64,000 bases of DNA from Sacculina carcini (taxonomy: Eukaryota; Arthropoda; Thecostraca; Sacculinidae): the NCBI GenBank assembly GCA_916048095.2, contig OU696573.1, positions 2,448,035-2,512,034 on the forward strand, in the 5' to 3' direction. The notes below the pieces were generated by a model. The model did no database searches. It worked only from the letters and a program-made list of their open reading frames with translations, and was not told the DNA's origin. A program made the position numbers and the translations under genes. Positions 60,643 through 64,000 of the stretch are shown one piece after another (position 1 is the stretch's first letter; each line of letters begins with the position of its first letter).

Positions 60643-60805
60643 TTAAACCAAACAAACCCTGGCCACGTGTCCATCGCCGAGAGGGCAAATACATGTTACA
60701 AATATGCGCCAAAAGTCAGTAAAGATATAGTTAAAGCTATTAGCTTTGGCTTGCACACACACACACACACACACACACATCGACACAAACATACACTCAC
60801 TAGCA

Positions 60806-61139
60806 CATTGATTCTCAACACCTTAGGTCGTGATTTAAAGTTGGGTCGATAAGGTATTATATTGGGTCGCTAAGATCTCCTAAAATGATAATTTTGTTAC
60901 TAAAATATATTATATTACATAGTGTAATGATTAAAATAAATAATGGTTAATTTATGGCTCTAATTATATGACCATGATTAAATTGTTATCATGATTTGAT
61001 CGAGTAGAACATGATTGAATTGCATTATGATTAAAAGCATAATCGGTACATTTAAAAGACAATTATTATATCTATGTAGACTAAGCAATATTTGTGCAAA
61101 AGTTTTGGTCGTTGACATAAAATGTGTGGGGAACCACCG
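60806..61139. mobile_element. Decayed hAT-type MITE (uncertain)
   Basis: CATTGATTCTCAACACC at the left and GTGGGGAACCACCG at the right resemble inverted hAT-type ends around AT-rich sequence. No matching target duplication seen. Confidence 0.4.
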
Positions 61140-61168
61140 CTCTAAGGTGTGTACGCACTGTCACCCAC

Positions 61169-61476
61169 TGTTATGAAAGATTGGCCTCAACGATAGGCTT
61201 TATTCATCACAAAACACACATCTCCTGAAACAAAAGAAAGTACAAATGGATATGTGAACCATAAAACGTTATATATATAGGATAATTGTAAGTACACAAT
61301 TAAGCAAAATGATTGCCCAAAATGAGCTATTTACAGAATATTTAATACAGAAATATACCCGGAGATGTGCACGCAAAACACGATGGTGAAAGACAAAATA
61401 TGTTGTTGTTGTTATACAGAAAATACCCACAGCGCTGCCAGATGAGCGCACAAAAATAGCCAAGATTTCATAACAA
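61169..61476 (-). repeat. 3' LTR of the second element (308 bp)
   Basis: Bounded by the inverted termini TGTTATGAAA and TTTCATAACA (perfect 10 bp, starting TG and ending CA). An AATAAA signal lies inside (minus GATGAATAAAGCC, plus about 61196-61208). Confidence 0.87.
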
Positions 61477-61485
61477 TCTCCCCCT

Positions 61486-64000
61486 CTAAAAATCGCAAGC
61501 ATAGTCTCCAAAACGACTGGGCGGTCCACGGACGCGACTCGACCTTCGGACAGTCTGAACCTCATCACCAGCTTCGACTCTACTTTCGTCGTTTGCTTCG
61601 CCACCAGTCTCACCCGAGTGTCTGGATGCCTGTGGTCCGGAAGGATCTGAGTTTGAAAAATCAGTATTCGCCGGAGTGGTAGGGCTCGACGCGTCAGCTC
61701 GAGTCGCCGGTTCATTCACAGCATCACTGGAGACAACAGTAGACTCACGATCAGTAGAAATATGTGATGGTGCCAAATGTCTTGTAGATACGGTCGTTTC
61801 GACACCTGCTCGATTTCGAATATGAGCATAATGTGAATTTGCCTGTATGAGTTCCACTTCTTCAACAAGAGGTTCATTTTTACTTGCCCGTACGTGGCGC
61901 TTCAGAAGAACAGGACCTGGATGACAGAGCCAAGAAGGAACCGACGCACCTGAAGAAGAACGTCGTGTGAAGTTGAATAATCTTTCATGTGGAGTTGAAT
62001 TGATAGATGTGCACAACAACGAGCGTATAGAATGCAGAACATCCGGCAAAACAGTCTGCCAGTGCTGTGTCTGAAGACCACGAGACTTCAGAGCCATCAA
62101 AACACTTTTCCATATGACTCCGTTAAAACGCTCAACCTGACCATTTCCTTGTGGATTGTAGCTCGTTGTTCTGCTGCACGCTATTCCTTTTCTCATTAAG
62201 AAATCTTGAACCTCCCTGCTCATGAAAGACGATCCTCTGTCGCTGTGTATGTATGCCGGCATACCAAAAATGGAGAATAGATGCGCAAGGCAGTCGATGA
62301 CGGTAGCGGCAGTCATGTTCGAACATGGATACACAAACGGAAAACGAGAATACTCGTCTATGATATTCAGAAAATAGCAATTCTTATCTGTGCTTGGTAA
62401 AGGTCCCTTGAAGTCTATATTTAAACGTTCAAATGGTTGTGTTGCTTTAATTAGACTAGTCTTCTCAGGTCGATTAAATCTTGGTTTGACTTCGGCACAC
62501 ACTTTGCATGACCGGATGACCTGTCGAACATCCTCTACAGAATATGGCAAATTCTTGATCCTGATGAAATGACACAGGCGAGTGACGCCAGGATGACATA
62601 AAGCTTCGTGGAGAGACCTCAACGCATCGGCACCACTGCAGGCTGCTCCACAATGAGGCCTGGAGAATATGTCAGGAGTCACATTCTCGTGACCTGGTCG
62701 GAAAACAATGTCGTAGTCGTAACAGGACAGCTCTAGACGCCAACGCAAAATTTTGTCGTTCTTTATCTTACTTCTATGCTGCTTGTCAAACATGAAGCTC
62801 ACAGATCTCTGATCAGTCCTTATGATGAAACGTCTTCCAGTTAGATAATGACGCCAGTGACGGACTGCTTCGATGATGGCCTGCGCTTCTTTTTCCACCG
62901 ATGCGTATAATTTCTCGGGCCCTTGAAATGTTTTTGAAAAGAACGCTACAGGGCGTCCATTCTGGGCCAGTACAGCGGCGATCGCCACGTCGGACGCGTC
63001 AGTTTCCACGTCAAAAGGAAGTGTCTCATCAATCGCTTGCACTACTGAATTTTCTATTTGACCCTTGAGTTTTTCGAAAGCGATCTCAGCTTCCTTGGAG
63101 ACTGGAAAAGTAGTGGTGCTGCTTAACGGGTGAACCTTCTGAGAGTAGTTGTGGATCCAATGCGAATAATACGCAAACAAACCCAATGATCGATTCAGTG
63201 ACTTTCTGTCCTTGGGTAAAGATAATTCGCGTAGAGGACGAAGTCTCTCTGGATCTGGGCGTTTCTTGCCATCTTCCACCACATAGCCTAGAATACTGAG
63301 ACACTTCGTCGAGAATGAGCATTTTTCATCGTTGTAGCTGATGTTTCTTCTTTTCGCCGCTGCCATGAATTTTTCAAGGTTTGAGTCATGCTCTTCTTGA
63401 GTCATACCACATATGGTGACGTCATCCAAGTAGGCAAACGTCCCAGAGAGCTGTTCTTCCTGAATCAAAGAATCCATGATCCGTTGGAAGCAGGCGACGC
63501 CGTTCGTAACTCCGAATGGAATTCGAGTAAACTGATATAAACGGCCGCCAGCTTGAAACGCCGTATATGGCTTGTCTTCATTCTGAATCGGGATCTGATG
63601 ATACGCACTCCTCAAGTCTATCGTGCTGAAAATTCGGTAACGCGCAATTTTGTCCACGGTATCGTCAATTCGTGGTAAAGGGTAGCTGTCGAGAAGCGTG
63701 AACTTGTTTACTGTCTGCGAATAATCAACAGCCATGCGCCATTTCTTCGTGCCATCTTTGACCACAACAATCTGTGCACGCCAAGGAGAATTTGACGGTT
63801 CAATGACTCCTTCCTTCAACAGCCGCTGAGTCTCTTTCTCGATGAACAACCGATCTTGATGTGAGTACCTCCTGGACTTGGTTGGAATCGGATGACAATC
63901 TTCTGTCATGTTTTTGAAAAGTTCAGGTGGGTCCACTTTCATGGCACTGAATCCACAGACAACGAGAGGTGGCAGATCTCCTCCGTACTTCAAAACTACA
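61486..64000 (-). CDS. Pol polyprotein of the second element, 5' partial
   Basis: About 838 residues visible, open past the right edge. Order: reverse transcriptase (IVVVKDGTKKWRMAVDYSQT, FSTIDLRSAYHQIPI, FGVTNGVACFQRIMD, active-site YLDD at about 63425); RNase H (DVETDASDVAIAAVLAQ, IIRTDQRSVSFMF); integrase (LCHPGVTRL...CKVCAEVKP zinc finger; NIDFKGPL, HSDRGSSFM and NPQGNGQVERFNG, with all three DDE residues); and a Ser/Pro/Asp-rich tail ending RFGDYACDF-stop. The frame is intact over the visible length. No env-like frame follows. The protease and Gag are expected beyond the edge. Confidence 0.93.
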   Translation of the reverse strand, partial: VVLKYGGDLPPLVVCGFSAMKVDPPELFKNMTEDCHPIPTKSRRYSHQDRLFIEKETQRLLKEGVIEPSNSPWRAQIVVVKDGTKKWRMAVDYSQTVNKFTLLDSYPLPRIDDTVDKIARYRIFSTIDLRSAYHQIPIQNEDKPYTAFQAGGRLYQFTRIPFGVTNGVACFQRIMDSLIQEEQLSGTFAYLDDVTICGMTQEEHDSNLEKFMAAAKRRNISYNDEKCSFSTKCLSILGYVVEDGKKRPDPERLRPLRELSLPKDRKSLNRSLGLFAYYSHWIHNYSQKVHPLSSTTTFPVSKEAEIAFEKLKGQIENSVVQAIDETLPFDVETDASDVAIAAVLAQNGRPVAFFSKTFQGPEKLYASVEKEAQAIIEAVRHWRHYLTGRRFIIRTDQRSVSFMFDKQHRSKIKNDKILRWRLELSCYDYDIVFRPGHENVTPDIFSRPHCGAACSGADALRSLHEALCHPGVTRLCHFIRIKNLPYSVEDVRQVIRSCKVCAEVKPRFNRPEKTSLIKATQPFERLNIDFKGPLPSTDKNCYFLNIIDEYSRFPFVYPCSNMTAATVIDCLAHLFSIFGMPAYIHSDRGSSFMSREVQDFLMRKGIACSRTTSYNPQGNGQVERFNGVIWKSVLMALKSRGLQTQHWQTVLPDVLHSIRSLLCTSINSTPHERLFNFTRRSSSGASVPSWLCHPGPVLLKRHVRASKNEPLVEEVELIQANSHYAHIRNRAGVETTVSTRHLAPSHISTDRESTVVSSDAVNEPATRADASSPTTPANTDFSNSDPSGPQASRHSGETGGEANDESRVEAGDEVQTVRRSSRVRGPPSRFGDYACDF

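Larger units (their letters stand above)
57066..60661. mobile_element. hAT-type element, family B, copy 3, carrying two nested insertions
   Basis: Ends CAGGGTTTG / CAAACCCTG; flanking octamers GTCACATG / GCCACGTG (6 of 8). Interior sequence is the reverse complement of the 28592 copy (for example TCCAATTGCGAAAGCAGTCG and TCGTGCAAACCCATAAAATC). It is interrupted by a hAT MITE at 57360-57731 and a piggyBac element at 58258-60642; without them it would be about 0.8 kb, like copy 1. Confidence 0.85.
61169..64000 (-). mobile_element. Second Ty3/gypsy-type LTR retrotransposon, 3' part (runs off the right edge)
   Basis: Minus-strand element with its 3' LTR at 61169-61476, the polypurine tract AGAGGGGGAGA directly before it (61477-61488 region), and a pol frame open to the window edge. 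It is unrelated in sequence to the element at 1213-5880. The 5' LTR, Gag and primer site are outside the window. Confidence 0.9.

Overview
This is a window of an animal nuclear genome. It has GC-rich coding exons with GT-AG introns, very many (TG)n/(CA)n tracts, and several layers of DNA transposons and retrotransposons. All four host genes are recognisable animal orthologues: MSH6, RNF7, SNRNP35 and LRP4. Compact exons in AT-rich introns and a dense load of small hAT-type elements suggest an invertebrate, but the species cannot be named from the sequence.

Layout. (1) 366-16759, plus strand: 3' two-thirds of a MutS homologue (MSH6), 13 exons visible, with the N-terminal part off the left edge. 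Its second visible intron holds an intact antisense Ty3/gypsy-type LTR retrotransposon (1213-5880). Other introns carry LINE fragments, a tRNA-derived SINE and hAT-type MITEs. (2) 16760-20159: intergenic, with a 1.2-kb hAT-like element and a LINE fragment. (3) 20160-20525, plus: intronless RNF7/RBX2 RING-H2 protein. (4) 25061-20799, minus: SNRNP35 (U11/U12 35K protein) in three exons, tail-to-tail with RNF7; its first intron contains an antisense, almost intact LINE. (5) 25299-55503, plus: a complete 32-exon LRP4-type receptor, head-to-head with SNRNP35 over a 237-bp shared promoter. I reconstructed every splice phase; the model gives about 1918 residues: signal peptide, 7 LDLa, 2 EGF, 4 x (YWTD propeller + EGF), transmembrane segment, NPSY tail. 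(6) 55504-64000: repeats only. These are a hAT-type element holding both another hAT MITE and a frameshifted piggyBac, then the 3' half of a second Ty3/gypsy element running off the right edge.

The host genes act in separate processes: mismatch repair (MSH6), cullin-RING ubiquitin ligation (RNF7), the minor spliceosome (SNRNP35) and cell-surface signalling (LRP4). I see no operon or gene cluster. The most unusual content is in the non-coding architecture. Many 3' splice sites follow (TG)n tracts rather than pyrimidine tracts. One LRP4 splice acceptor has been amplified into a minisatellite of about 17 acceptor copies. One donor region was triplicated, creating 10-nt pseudo-microexons. One LRP4 intron appears to be GC-AG. 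The intact LTR element has a primer-binding region complementary to its own LTR, as in self-priming retrotransposons.
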